NCBI GenBank assembly: GCA_033856275.1 | Contig: JAWVFJ010000033.1 | Location: 1 to 64,000, forward strand | Reading direction: 5' to 3' | From: VRUE01 sp033856275 | GTDB lineage: Bacteria; Actinomycetota; Thermoleophilia; Solirubrobacterales; 70-9 | Length of the DNA: 64,000 bases | Part shown: piece by piece, positions 28,567-37,391 of the stretch | How the letters are laid out: every line of letters starts with the position of its first letter | How positions within the stretch are numbered: the first letter of the stretch is position 1 | Notes under the pieces: model-generated | What the model was told of the DNA's origin: nothing | The model's input: only the letters and a program-made list of their open reading frames with translations | The model's database searches: none | Program-made: the position numbers and the translations under genes

Positions 28567-28677
28567 CGGAAGACCGGGTGCCCCTCCCGGCTCAACTTTT
28601 TCGGTGGATCGGCTGGGTCGTCCTGGGGTGGATTGCCGAAAAAGTACAAGCCGCCGGGAGGGGCACCCGGTCTTCCG
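28567..28677. repeat. Long intergenic hairpin (inverted repeat)
   Basis: Perfect 23-bp arms (28568-28590 and 28654-28676), extended by one outer pair, enclose a second perfect 10-bp inverted repeat (28595-28604 and 28636-28645). It lies in the 221-bp gap between the divergent lipoprotein and sucC-like genes. The outer arm contains GGGAGGGGCACCCG, which also occurs in the hairpin region near 50832. It could be a mobile palindromic repeat or an RNA structure. Confidence 0.75.
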
Positions 28678-28723
28678 CCGACACGCCCCTGGCGACCGCG
28701 TTGGATAGGGTTCCGCGCCGCTG

Positions 28724-29941
28724 ATGAGATTCTTTGAGTTCGAGGCACGGAAGATCGTCGAGTTGGCGGGGATCCCGGTCACCAAGTACGGGTTCTGCAC
28801 AACTGCCGACGAGGCGCGCAAGGTTGCGGAAGAGATTGACGGGCCCGTGGTGATCAAGTCGCAAGTGCTGAGCGGCGGGCGGATGAAGGCCGGTGGCGTC
28901 AAGTTCGCCGATACGCCCGATGGGGCGGCCGAGCACGCCGAGGCGATCCTGAAGCTGGAGATCAACGGGCACATGCCGCGCGGCGTGCTGGTCGATCCGA
29001 AGGCCGAGATCAAGCAGGAGTACTACGCGGGCGTCGTTTGGGACGGCACCGCGAAGCGGCCGCTGATGCTGTTCAGCGACATGGGCGGGATCGACATCGA
29101 GGAGGTCGCCGAGACCCACCCCGACCACGTCGGCCGCGGTCACCTCACCAACCTGATGCCGATCCCCGACTTCGAGGCCAAGCAGGTCATCGCCGCCACC
29201 GGCGTCACCGGCTCACAGCTCAACCGGGCGACGCCGGTCCTCGCCCGCCTCGGCCGCCTCTTTCGCGACAACGACATGACCCTGGCCGAGATCAATCCGC
29301 TGGCCGAGCTAACCGACGGCAGCTTCGTCGCCCTCGACGCCCACATGGAGATGGAGAACGAGGCGGTCGGCCGCCAGAAGGGCCTCTTGCGCAAGCAGCT
29401 GGAGATCGCCGAGGAGGACACCCGCGAGACCTATGAGCCGTCCGACTTCGAGCGCCACGTCGCCGCGATCGACGCCGCCGACCACCGCGGCGTGATCCAG
29501 GGCAAGGACCACGGCTTCGAAGGCAACCTCGGCCTCGTGATCGGCGCCGGCGGCGGCTCGCTGACCCTGACCGACGCTGTCCGCAGCCAGGGCGGCAAGC
29601 CGGCCAACTACTCCGAGATCGGCGGCAACCCCTCGGTCGCAAAGGCCTGCGGCCTGGCCAAGGAGGTGCTCGAAAAGGACGGCGTCGAGAAGATCGCCGT
29701 GATGATGTCGATCGTCTCCAACACCCGCGTCGACATCGTCGCCCGCGGCGTGATCAAGGCCTGCCTCGAGCTGGACAAGGACCCCGGCGAGACGATCGCG
29801 ATCTTCCGCATCCCGGGCGCCTGGGAGGACGAGGGCTTCAAGATCCTCGAGCGCTACGGGGTCGAGTACTGCGACCGCTCCGTCTCGATGTGGGAGGCGG
29901 CGGGCCGCGCCGTCGCCAAGATCCAGGGAGCCCCTGCATGA
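28724..29941 (+). CDS. sucC: Succinyl-CoA-synthetase-beta-like acyl-CoA ligase (ADP-forming)
   Basis: A 405-residue protein with an ATP-grasp N-terminal region (FEFEARKIVELAGIPVTKYG, VVIKSQVLSGGRMKAGGV, AEINPL) and a CoA-ligase C-terminal domain. The C-terminal part reads GLVIGAGGGSLTLTDAV and YSEIGGNPSVAKACG. That differs from classical SucC (VNGAGLAMGT, DVGGGA). It may therefore be a divergent succinyl-CoA synthetase or a related ligase such as malate thiokinase. The symbol is given for the family. It is coupled to the alpha-like gene by ATGA. The hairpin region lies upstream. Confidence 0.82.
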   Translation: MRFFEFEARKIVELAGIPVTKYGFCTTADEARKVAEEIDGPVVIKSQVLSGGRMKAGGVKFADTPDGAAEHAEAILKLEINGHMPRGVLVDPKAEIKQEYYAGVVWDGTAKRPLMLFSDMGGIDIEEVAETHPDHVGRGHLTNLMPIPDFEAKQVIAATGVTGSQLNRATPVLARLGRLFRDNDMTLAEINPLAELTDGSFVALDAHMEMENEAVGRQKGLLRKQLEIAEEDTRETYEPSDFERHVAAIDAADHRGVIQGKDHGFEGNLGLVIGAGGGSLTLTDAVRSQGGKPANYSEIGGNPSVAKACGLAKEVLEKDGVEKIAVMMSIVSNTRVDIVARGVIKACLELDKDPGETIAIFRIPGAWEDEGFKILERYGVEYCDRSVSMWEAAGRAVAKIQGAPA

Positions 29942-30855
29942 GCATTCTGCTGAGCAAGGAGACGACCTTCATCGTCCAGGGGATCACCGGCCGCGAGGCC
30001 GTCAACCTGACCCGCGAGTGCCTCGACTACGGCTCCAAGGTCATCGGCGGCGTCACCCCGGGCCGCAAGGGCCGCGAGGTCCACGGCGTGCCGGTCTTCG
30101 ACACCGTCGCCCAGGCGGTCGAGAACCACGGCGGCCCGATCGACGGCTCGGTCGTCACCGTCCCCCCCGCCTTCACCAAGGACGCCGTCTTCGAGGCGAT
30201 CCTCAATGGGATCAAGCTGATCGTGATCGTTACCGAGCGGATCCCGCGCCGCGACGTTGCCCAGATGGTCGAGCTGGCGAACCTAAAGGGAGCGCGGATC
30301 ATCGGCCCCAACTGCCTCGGCCTGATCGTCCCCGGAGTCTGCAAGATGGGCGGCATCGGCGGCCCGGCAAAGGACGCGGCCAAGGCCTACGCTCCCGGTC
30401 CGGTCGGCGTGATGAGCCGCTCCGGCGGCATGACCACCGAGATCTCCTCCTCGCTGAGCCAGGCCGGCCTCGGCGTCTCCACCGCGGTCTCGATCGGCGG
30501 CGACGCGATCATCGGCTCGACCTATGCCGAGCTGATGCCCTACTTCGAGGCCGACGAGCAGACCCAGGCGATCGTGATCTACACCGAGCCCGGCGGCCGC
30601 ATGGAGGCACAGCTCTCCGAGTGGGTGGCGGAGAACAACTCGCGTCTACCGATCGTCGCCTTCATGGCCGGCAAGTTCATGGACGACGAGGAGATGAAGG
30701 GGATGAGCTTCGGCCACGCCGGCACGATCGTCGAAGGCGTGGAAGACACCGCGACCGAGAAGATCACCCGCCTCGAAGCCGCCGGCATCCGCGTCGTCGA
30801 GCGAATCGACCAGATCCCCGACGCGGTCAAGGAGAAGCTGGAGGTGGCTGCCTGA
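29938..30855 (+). CDS. sucD: Succinyl-CoA-synthetase-alpha-like CoA ligase subunit
   Basis: A 305-residue alpha subunit. It has the FIVQGITGREA CoA-binding start, IVTERIPRRD, GPNCLGLIVPG and VGVMSRSGGMTTEI. The active-site phosphohistidine lies in SFGHAGTIV. It pairs with the beta-like gene through an ATGA overlap and is itself followed by a ferredoxin gene starting within its stop codon (TGATG). The partner specificity (succinate or malate) cannot be decided from sequence alone. Confidence 0.85.
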   Translation: MSILLSKETTFIVQGITGREAVNLTRECLDYGSKVIGGVTPGRKGREVHGVPVFDTVAQAVENHGGPIDGSVVTVPPAFTKDAVFEAILNGIKLIVIVTERIPRRDVAQMVELANLKGARIIGPNCLGLIVPGVCKMGGIGGPAKDAAKAYAPGPVGVMSRSGGMTTEISSSLSQAGLGVSTAVSIGGDAIIGSTYAELMPYFEADEQTQAIVIYTEPGGRMEAQLSEWVAENNSRLPIVAFMAGKFMDDEEMKGMSFGHAGTIVEGVEDTATEKITRLEAAGIRVVERIDQIPDAVKEKLEVAA

Positions 30856-31088
30856 TGGCGGAGACGCTGAACAAGGTCTTCATCGACGTCGAGGTCGACG
30901 GCTCCGTCGCCGGCGATGCGGAGCTGGCGAAGAAGCTCGAGGAAGTCTGTCCCGTCGACATCTTCAAAGCGACGGATTCCGGCGTCGAAATCGTCGAAGA
31001 GAACCTCGACGAGTGCGTCCTTTGCTACCTCTGCGTCGACGCCGCGCCCGATGGCACGGTGCGCGTGATCAAGCTGTACGAGCAGTAG
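30855..31088 (+). CDS. Small ferredoxin-like 4Fe-4S protein
   Basis: A 77-residue protein with four cysteines in a cluster layout: C32-P, then C54-x2-C57-x2-C60. The CP-first order and the DECVLCYLC segment resemble FixX-type ferredoxins, which carry one [4Fe-4S] cluster. The start codon lies in the sucD-like stop (TGATG), so it is part of that operon. It may shuttle electrons for a ferredoxin-dependent 2-oxoacid oxidoreductase coupled to this ligase. No such oxidoreductase is in the window. Confidence 0.72.
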   Translation: MAETLNKVFIDVEVDGSVAGDAELAKKLEEVCPVDIFKATDSGVEIVEENLDECVLCYLCVDAAPDGTVRVIKLYEQ

Positions 31089-31758
31089 CGACGGGCCCGC
31101 TGCTCACCGCCGCCAGCGCTTCCTCGCGCAGGTGCTCGGGGATGACGATCATCGAGCGCAGCGTGTCGAGCAGTTCGCGGTCGCCTTCTACCTCGACGCC
31201 GGCCTCACCCGTCTCGCCGGCGACCAGGGCGGCGATGACGGCAATCGGGGTGCCGGCAAGGCTGACGTCGGCGTTTGCGGTAGCGCCACGAGAGGCGGCG
31301 ATCCAGCCGTCGGCAACGCCCAGCACGAAAGACTGGCCGCCGCTGCGCAGGGCAAGCGTCGCCCGCAGATCCGTGGGCGGGCGGAGGATGACCCGGATCG
31401 CGTTGGGGAGCGAGGACGGCGCCAGATCGATCACGTCCTCGAGCTTCTGCAGGCCCATTCCCCAACGGCTCAGCTCGATCATCGGCACTTCCAGCCCGTG
31501 ACCTAGTGCGGTCAGCTCGTAAACGGTGGTAGAGGCCGGCGGGTCGAGTTCCCGGCGCTCGACGATTCCATGCTGCTCGAGATCGCGCAGGCGCTTGGTC
31601 AGTACGTCCGTGGGGGCGCCGCCGACAGAGCGCGCCAAGGCGGAGAAGCGCATCGGGCCCAGCGAGAGCTCGCGCACGATCAGCAGCGTCCAGCGCTCGC
31701 CGATGCGATCGAGCGCGCACGCGAGGCTGCACGATTGACCATATTCCCGCGAACCCAT
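31069..31758 (-). CDS. HxlR-family regulator with SCP2-like ligand domain
   Basis: A 229-residue protein. The N-terminal winged helix (about 1-100) follows the HxlR pattern, with two cysteines near the start and RIGERWTLLIVREL. The C-terminal half (about 115-225) looks like an SCP2 sterol-carrier fold. That suggests a lipid-type effector. The ATG at 31758 gives an HxlR start; the longer frame to 31998 crosses the operator and the MMPL gene. Its 3' end overlaps the ferredoxin gene by 20 bp. It is divergent from an MMPL transporter and two palindromes lie between them, so it probably controls that transporter and itself. Confidence 0.82.
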   Translation of the reverse strand: MGSREYGQSCSLACALDRIGERWTLLIVRELSLGPMRFSALARSVGGAPTDVLTKRLRDLEQHGIVERRELDPPASTTVYELTALGHGLEVPMIELSRWGMGLQKLEDVIDLAPSSLPNAIRVILRPPTDLRATLALRSGGQSFVLGVADGWIAASRGATANADVSLAGTPIAVIAALVAGETGEAGVEVEGDRELLDTLRSMIVIPEHLREEALAAVSSGPVATARTA

Positions 31759-31772
31759 GTTGTGATGATAGC

Positions 31773-31812
31773 AATTGATCAATTTGGAATCCAAAGTATG
31801 TACTTTGGATTC
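31773..31812. promoter_or_regulatory. Palindromic operators between HxlR regulator and MMPL transporter
   Basis: Two adjacent perfect palindromes. AATTGATCAATT lies at 31773-31784. A 26-nt element with arms GAATCCAAAGTA and TACTTTGGATTC around TG lies at 31787-31812. They sit in the 112-bp divergent gap, just upstream of the regulator start. This is what an autoregulated HxlR operator region would look like. Confidence 0.72.
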
Positions 31813-31870
31813 TGGTACAGTCCGGCTCCGTGTCCGGCCCCCTCCCCCTCCCCCTCGCGCCAGTAGTGCG

Positions 31871-34000
31871 ATGAACCGGATCGCCAGCCTCACTTGGAGA
31901 CATCCCAAACTGGTGCTTGGCCTGGTCGGGGCCTTCGCCTTGCTCGCAGTGGCAATCGGACACAACGTCGAGCAGCACCTGAAGGCGGCGGGCTTCACCG
32001 ACCCAAGCTCGGAGAGCGAGCAGGCGACGAGGATCTTGCGTGACTCGCTCGGCTATGACCCCAACCCAGCGATCGTCCTGGTCGTCCGCTCCCCTGACGG
32101 CGGCCCCCTCCACCCGCGCGATCCGGCCGTGCGGCGCGAGGTCGACCGGCTCAGCACCGAAGTGGCCAAGGTCGAGGATGTCGGCCGCGTCGTCAATCCC
32201 CTGCGCGACCGGCGGGCCGGCGTCGAGCTGATTGCCACGGACGGCAGGTCGCTGGCGATCGCCGCCTACCTCTCGACCAACGACATCGAGGACGCCGGCG
32301 GAGTCGCCGCCGAACGCGTCAAGGTGCTCGCCGAAGCGAGCCCGCTCGCCGTCGCCGAGGGCGGCTTCGCGCAGGGCTTCAACGAGACCAACGACCAGAC
32401 CCGCACGGACCTGACCAAGGCGGAGCTGATCGCCTTCCCGGTGCTGGCACTGCTGCTGCTCTTCGTCTTTCGCGGCGTCGTCGCCGCCGGGATCCCGCTG
32501 CTGATCGGCGGTATCTCAATCGTCGGCACCCTGCTCGTGCTGCGGATCATGTCGACCTTTGTCGATACCTCACTCTTCGCGCTCAACATCGCCACCGGGC
32601 TCAGTCTCGGCCTCGCCGTCGACTACGCCCTCTTGATGGTCTCTCGCTACCGCGAGGAGGTGGACAAGGACGGCGCCACACAGGAGGCACATCAGCGCAC
32701 GGTGGTCACCGCCGGGCGCACCGCGGTCTTCTCCGGATTCACCGTCGCGGCGGCGATGGCGGCGCTGATCTTCATGCCACAGCGCTTCCTCTACTCGATG
32801 GCGGTCGCCGGTGCCTCGGTGGCGGTGCTCTCCTCGGTGATCGCGGTCCTCGTCGTCCCCTCGATGCTGGCCCTGCTCGGCAAGCGCATCGACGCACTCT
32901 CGATCCGCCGCGGCCCGGCGGTCTCCGACACCTCAGACGGCTGGTACCGGCTTGCGCGCGGCGTCATGCGGCGCCCGCTCGCGGTCGCCCTCGGCAGCGG
33001 CGCTCTGCTCCTAGCCGCAGCGGCGCCGCTGCTCTGGACGACCCTGACCGGCCCCAGCGCCGAAGCGGTGCCGCCCAACCAGCCCTCCTACGATGCCTAT
33101 CGCTACCTGGAAGGGCATTACCCGCGTGACGTGACCGAGGCGGTCACGGTTGCGGTCGACGGCCGCGCCAGCAACGCCCAGCTCGCCGCCTACGGCAAAC
33201 GGATCAAAGCCGTCGGCGGCGTCGCACGCGGAGGCCCCTTCATCCGTGCTGCCAACAACGTCGCCTACGCCAACTTCGCGCTTTCTCAGCCCGCCCTCTC
33301 GAGTACCTCCCAGGACGCCGTGCACTCGATTCGCGGGCTCGACCCGCCGGGCGACGCGACCACGCTGGTCTCGGGCAACTCGGCGCGGTTCATAGACCAG
33401 AAGCAGAGCCTGATCGAACACGCGCCCCTGGTCGTGGCGATCATCGCCCTGACCACCCTGATCGTCCTCTTCCTGCTCACTGGGTCGGTGCTGCTGCCGC
33501 TGAAGACGCTGCTGATGAACTCGCTGACGCTCGGCGCCACGCTCGGCATCCTCGTCCTCGCCTTCCAGGCCGGCTGGCTCGATTCGCCCCTCGACTACAC
33601 CGGTCCGGCGGCGATCGAGGTGACCAGCCTCGTCTTCCTCTTCGCCGTCATCTTCGGCCTCGCCACCGACTACGCGGTGCTGGTGATAGCGCGGATCAAG
33701 GAACGCCACGACCTCGGCGACTCAAACGAGGAGGCGGTCGCGGTCGGCATCGGCCGCACCGGCCGGGTGATCACCGCTGCCGCCGTGGCGATCGCCATCG
33801 TCTTCCTCGCCTTCGGCGTCAGCACCGTCTTCTTCGTCAAGCAGATTGCGATCGGAATGGCCTTCGGCGTGATGATCGACGCGACGATCGTCCGCGCCCT
33901 CCTCGTCCCCTCCCTGATGCGACTCTTCGGCGAGTGGAACTGGTGGGCGCCGAAACCGCTGCGCCGCATCTACCTGCGCCTCGGCATCTCCGAGGCCTAG
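31871..34000 (+). CDS. MMPL/RND-family transporter
   Basis: A 709-residue membrane protein with the MMPL layout: one helix near the N-terminus (about 14-34), a large outer loop (about 40-170), six helices (about 175-390), a second loop (about 395-530) and five more helices to about 690. NIATGLSLGLAVDYALLMVSRYREE and VIFGLATDYAVLVIARIKE are the two halves of the proton relay region. It probably exports a lipid or hydrophobic compound. ATG at 31871 was chosen to match the family N-terminus (NRIASLTWRHPKLVL). Control by the divergent HxlR-SCP2 protein is likely. Confidence 0.88.
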   Translation: MNRIASLTWRHPKLVLGLVGAFALLAVAIGHNVEQHLKAAGFTDPSSESEQATRILRDSLGYDPNPAIVLVVRSPDGGPLHPRDPAVRREVDRLSTEVAKVEDVGRVVNPLRDRRAGVELIATDGRSLAIAAYLSTNDIEDAGGVAAERVKVLAEASPLAVAEGGFAQGFNETNDQTRTDLTKAELIAFPVLALLLLFVFRGVVAAGIPLLIGGISIVGTLLVLRIMSTFVDTSLFALNIATGLSLGLAVDYALLMVSRYREEVDKDGATQEAHQRTVVTAGRTAVFSGFTVAAAMAALIFMPQRFLYSMAVAGASVAVLSSVIAVLVVPSMLALLGKRIDALSIRRGPAVSDTSDGWYRLARGVMRRPLAVALGSGALLLAAAAPLLWTTLTGPSAEAVPPNQPSYDAYRYLEGHYPRDVTEAVTVAVDGRASNAQLAAYGKRIKAVGGVARGGPFIRAANNVAYANFALSQPALSSTSQDAVHSIRGLDPPGDATTLVSGNSARFIDQKQSLIEHAPLVVAIIALTTLIVLFLLTGSVLLPLKTLLMNSLTLGATLGILVLAFQAGWLDSPLDYTGPAAIEVTSLVFLFAVIFGLATDYAVLVIARIKERHDLGDSNEEAVAVGIGRTGRVITAAAVAIAIVFLAFGVSTVFFVKQIAIGMAFGVMIDATIVRALLVPSLMRLFGEWNWWAPKPLRRIYLRLGISEA

Positions 34001-34063
34001 AGCGCTCCAAACCCGCTGCAACGTTTTCTCCCCCCGTCAGGGGGTCAACGCGTTGCACCTGGC

Positions 34064-34101
34064 TGTGACGTCAGTCACATTACGCATATATAAATTTATA
34101 T
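34064..34101. promoter_or_regulatory. AT-rich palindromes upstream of tetR
   Basis: An inverted repeat TGTGAC-GTCA-GTCACA (34064-34079) and a perfect 14-nt palindrome ATATAAATTTATAT (34088-34101) lie 20-57 bp before the tetR ATG. The AT-rich segment stands out from its high-GC surroundings. It probably combines the promoter with the TetR operator for the fatty-acid operon that follows. Confidence 0.55.
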
Positions 34102-34120
34102 CTGGGTAACGTATACATCG

Positions 34121-34780
34121 ATGGCTGCAACGTCGACACGTTCCCGGCTTTCCAAGGCCGACCGAATGGAGCAGGCACTCGTTGCCGCACACAGGCTCTT
34201 CGCCGAGCGGGGCTACGCGGCGGTAACCATGGACGATGTCGCCGCGGCGCTCGGCGTCACCAAGCCTCTCCTCTACAACTACTTCGGCAACAAGGAGCAG
34301 CTTTATATCGCTTGTATGAAGCGGCCGGGTGACGTGCTGGTCAAAACGATCCTCGAGACGGTCGGCGACACCAGCAACCCGGGCGACGCTCTCAACGAGG
34401 GCCTGCGCGCCTTCTTCGCCTTCCTCGACGCCGACCGCGCCGCCTGGGCGGTGCTCTTCGACGAGACCCTGCCGCACAGCGGTGTGCTGGCCGACAGGGT
34501 CGCCGAGTATCGCGGCCGCCTGATCCAACTGGTCTCCGAATCGCTGCTGGCTCAGCTTTCCGCCAAGCAACGCGCCGCGGCTCGGATCGAAGTCGAGGCG
34601 CTCTCCACCGCCCTGCTCGGTGCAGCCGAGGCGCTGGCGCGCTGGTGGCTGCGCACCGAGGCGACCAGCGCTCAGGAGGCGGCCGAGTTGCTGATCGCGA
34701 CGATCGAGCCGGGCCTGCGCCTGCGCTCCACCCCATCCGCCAAGTCCTCACGCCCGAAACCGAAAGGCGAAAGCAGTTGA
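34121..34780 (+). CDS. TetR-family transcriptional regulator
   Basis: A 219-residue protein. The N-terminal HTH (about 14-60) has ALVAAHRLFAERGYAAVTMDDVAAALGVTKPLLYNYFGNKEQLY. The C-terminal effector domain is helical. It is the first gene of a run continuing with thiolase, FabG4, HtdX and two acyl-CoA dehydrogenases, and its stop overlaps the thiolase start (TTGA). It probably senses a fatty acyl-CoA and controls this operon. Confidence 0.88.
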   Translation: MAATSTRSRLSKADRMEQALVAAHRLFAERGYAAVTMDDVAAALGVTKPLLYNYFGNKEQLYIACMKRPGDVLVKTILETVGDTSNPGDALNEGLRAFFAFLDADRAAWAVLFDETLPHSGVLADRVAEYRGRLIQLVSESLLAQLSAKQRAAARIEVEALSTALLGAAEALARWWLRTEATSAQEAAELLIATIEPGLRLRSTPSAKSSRPKPKGESS

Positions 34781-36069
34781 CCGATAAGCCACGACGCGTC
34801 GCCGTGATCGGCGGCAACCGGATCCCCTTCGCGCGCTCCAATTCCGTCTACTCGAGCGCCTCCAACCAGGACATGCTCACCGCTGCCCTCGATGGCCTAG
34901 TGGCGCGCTACGCGCTGGAGGGCGAGCGCCTCGGCGAGGTCGCCGGCGGCGCCGTGCTCAAGCACTCGCGCGACCGCGACCTCACCCGCGAGAGCGTGCT
35001 TGGCACCCGTCTCGCCGCCGAGACGCCGGCCTACGACGTCCAGCAAGCCTGCGGCACCGGCCTCGAGACGACGATCCTCGTCGCCAACAAGATCGCCCTC
35101 GGCCAGATCGACGCCGGCATCGCCTGCGGCGCCGACACCACCTCCGACGCGCCGATTGGCCTCAACGAGGACCTGCGCGAAGTCTTGCTCGACGTCAACC
35201 GCGAGAAGTCGAACTTCGGCCGGATCAAGCAACTGACCCGGGTGCGGCCCAGCCACGTGGTCCCGGCGATCCCCCGCAACGAGGAGCCGCGCACCGGCCT
35301 TTCGATGGGCGAGCACTGCGCGATCATGGCGGCCGAGTGGGAGGTCGGCCGCGAGGAGCAGGACGAGCTCGCGGTGCGCAGCCACCACAACCTCGCCGCC
35401 GCCTACGAGCGCGGCTTCATGGATGACCTGGTCAGTCCCTACCTCGGCCTCGAGCGCGACCAGAACCTGCGTCCCGACTCCTCGACCGAGAAGCTGGCCA
35501 AGCTCGACCCGGTCTTCGGCGGGGCCGAGGGCACGATGACCGCCGCCAACTCGACCCCACTCTCTGATGGCGCCTCCGCGGTGCTGCTCGCCAGCGAGGA
35601 GTGGGCCAGAGAGCGCGACCTGCCGGTGCTGGCCTGGTTCGTCGACGGGCAGACCGCTGCGGTCGACCACGTCCACAAGCGCGAGGGCCTCTTGATGGCC
35701 CCGGCCTACGCGATGCCGCGGATGCTCGATCGGCTGCGCCGCAGCCTCGGCGACTTCGACCTCTACGAGATCCACGAGGCCTTTGCGGCGCAGGTTCTCT
35801 GCACCCTGAAGGCCTGGAAGGACCCGGCGTTCTGTCGCGACCGTCTCGGTCTCGACCGCCCACTCGGCGCGATCGACCGCGAGCGGCTCAACGTCAACGG
35901 CGGCTCGCTGGCGGCGGGACATCCCTTCGCGGCGACCGGCGGCCGGATCGTCGCCAGCCTCGCCAAAGCACTGCACGAGCGCGGCTCCGGCCGCGGCGTG
36001 ATCAGCATCTGCGCGGCCGGCGGCCAGGGCGTCATCGCCGCTATGGAAAGCGCAGGAGGAAAGGACTGA
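34777..36069 (+). CDS. Acetyl-CoA acyltransferase (thiolase, FadA2-like)
   Basis: A 430-residue thiolase for the last step of beta-oxidation. The acylated cysteine is C92 in QQACGTGLET. GHPFAATGGR carries the active histidine and ICAAGGQG the second cysteine. Length and order match FadI/FadA2 enzymes. The TTG at 34777 overlaps the tetR stop (TTGA), with AAAGG upstream. Together with the two genes that follow it mirrors the mycobacterial fadA2-fabG4-htdX neighbourhood. Confidence 0.9.
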   Translation: MTDKPRRVAVIGGNRIPFARSNSVYSSASNQDMLTAALDGLVARYALEGERLGEVAGGAVLKHSRDRDLTRESVLGTRLAAETPAYDVQQACGTGLETTILVANKIALGQIDAGIACGADTTSDAPIGLNEDLREVLLDVNREKSNFGRIKQLTRVRPSHVVPAIPRNEEPRTGLSMGEHCAIMAAEWEVGREEQDELAVRSHHNLAAAYERGFMDDLVSPYLGLERDQNLRPDSSTEKLAKLDPVFGGAEGTMTAANSTPLSDGASAVLLASEEWARERDLPVLAWFVDGQTAAVDHVHKREGLLMAPAYAMPRMLDRLRRSLGDFDLYEIHEAFAAQVLCTLKAWKDPAFCRDRLGLDRPLGAIDRERLNVNGGSLAAGHPFAATGGRIVASLAKALHERGSGRGVISICAAGGQGVIAAMESAGGKD

Positions 36070-37391
36070 TGAGCGATCTCTACACGCAGGTGGTCAACTC
36101 GCCTCCGGGCCGGATGATCGCCGGCCGGGTCGGCCTGCCACAGCCGGCGACGCTGGAGCGCCACGAACCCGGCGCGCCGGTGGTCTCGGGCGCGGTGCTG
36201 GCCGGCGGCGCACCTCGTGGTCGGCTCGACAAACGACTCGAGCACCTGCTCGGCGAAATCGGCGCGGGGCGTCCGGAAACCACCAGCGCACCGGTCAAGG
36301 CGCTGGTCTTCGACGCCACCGGCATCGCCGACTCGACCGAGTTGGTCGAGCTGCAGCGCTTCTTCCACCCCAACGTGAAGCGGGTCGAACGCTCGGGCCG
36401 CGTGGTCGTGCTGGGCACGCCTCCGGCTAATCTGCCCGCTCGCGCGGCGACCGCGCAGCGAGCGCTGGAGGGCTTCACCCGCTCGCTCGGCAAGGAGATC
36501 GGCCGCGGCATCGCCGTGCAGCTGGTCTACGTCGCCGAGGGCGCCGAGGAGGAGATTGACTCGTCCCTGCGCTTCCTGCTCTCGCCGCGCTCGGCCTACG
36601 TCTCCGGCCAGGTGGTCGAGATCGGTCGTCCAGTCGCCAAGGCCGAGGAGCTCGACTGGGCAAGGCCGCTCGACCGCAAGGTGGCCCTGGTGACCGGCGC
36701 CTCGCGCGGGATCGGCGAGGCGATCGCGAGGACCCTGCACCGCGACGGCGCCAAGCTCGTTCTGCTCGACGTGCCGGCCCTCTCCGCCGACCTGGCCGCG
36801 GTCGCCGCCGGTCTCGGCGCCGAGACGATCGAACTCGACATCACCGACCCCGACGCGCCAAAGCGGATCGCCGAGGCAATCCCGGACGGCGTCGACGTGA
36901 TCGTCCACAATGCCGGCGTCACCCGCGACCGCACGATCGCCAAGATGCCCGAGGACCGTTGGAGCTCGCTGATGGAGATCAACCTCTCCAGCGAGGAGCG
37001 GATCAATGATGAGCTGCTCGAGCGCAAGCTGCTGCATCCCAATGGCCGCATCGTCTGCGTCTCCTCGATGAGCGGGGTCGCCGGCAACTCCGGCCAGACC
37101 AACTACGCGACCTCGAAGGCCGGCGTGATCGGCATGGTCGAAGCGCTCGCCCCGGCGCTGGCGAAACGCAAAGCGACGATCAACGCCGTCGCCCCCGGCT
37201 TCATCGAGACCCAGATGACGGCGAAGATGCCGATCGCGATCCGCGAAGCGGGACGGCGGATGAACAGCATGTCGCAGGGCGGCCTGCCGGTCGACGTCGC
37301 CGAGACGATCGCCTGGTTCGCCAGCCCCGCGTCCACCGGCGTCAACGGCAACGTGGTCCGAGTCTGCGGCCAGAGCCTGCTGGGGGCCTGA
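36069..37391 (+). CDS. fabG4: FabG4-type (high molecular weight) 3-oxoacyl-ACP/CoA reductase
   Basis: A 440-residue protein. A non-catalytic Rossmann-like N-terminal domain (about 1-200) precedes an SDR domain (about 205-440) with VTGASRGIGEA, HNAG, catalytic Ser in CVSSMSG and the pair YATSK. This two-domain form is known from mycobacterial FabG4, which reduces 3-oxoacyl-CoA with NADH. The ATG overlaps the thiolase stop (TGATG). The longer frame to 35601 runs over the thiolase gene. Confidence 0.88.
   Translation: MSDLYTQVVNSPPGRMIAGRVGLPQPATLERHEPGAPVVSGAVLAGGAPRGRLDKRLEHLLGEIGAGRPETTSAPVKALVFDATGIADSTELVELQRFFHPNVKRVERSGRVVVLGTPPANLPARAATAQRALEGFTRSLGKEIGRGIAVQLVYVAEGAEEEIDSSLRFLLSPRSAYVSGQVVEIGRPVAKAEELDWARPLDRKVALVTGASRGIGEAIARTLHRDGAKLVLLDVPALSADLAAVAAGLGAETIELDITDPDAPKRIAEAIPDGVDVIVHNAGVTRDRTIAKMPEDRWSSLMEINLSSEERINDELLERKLLHPNGRIVCVSSMSGVAGNSGQTNYATSKAGVIGMVEALAPALAKRKATINAVAPGFIETQMTAKMPIAIREAGRRMNSMSQGGLPVDVAETIAWFASPASTGVNGNVVRVCGQSLLGA

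Noticed and set aside
34031..34044. CCCCC-GTCA-GGGGG hairpin after the MMPL gene
   Set aside because: The 5-bp stem without a T tract is too weak to call a terminator.
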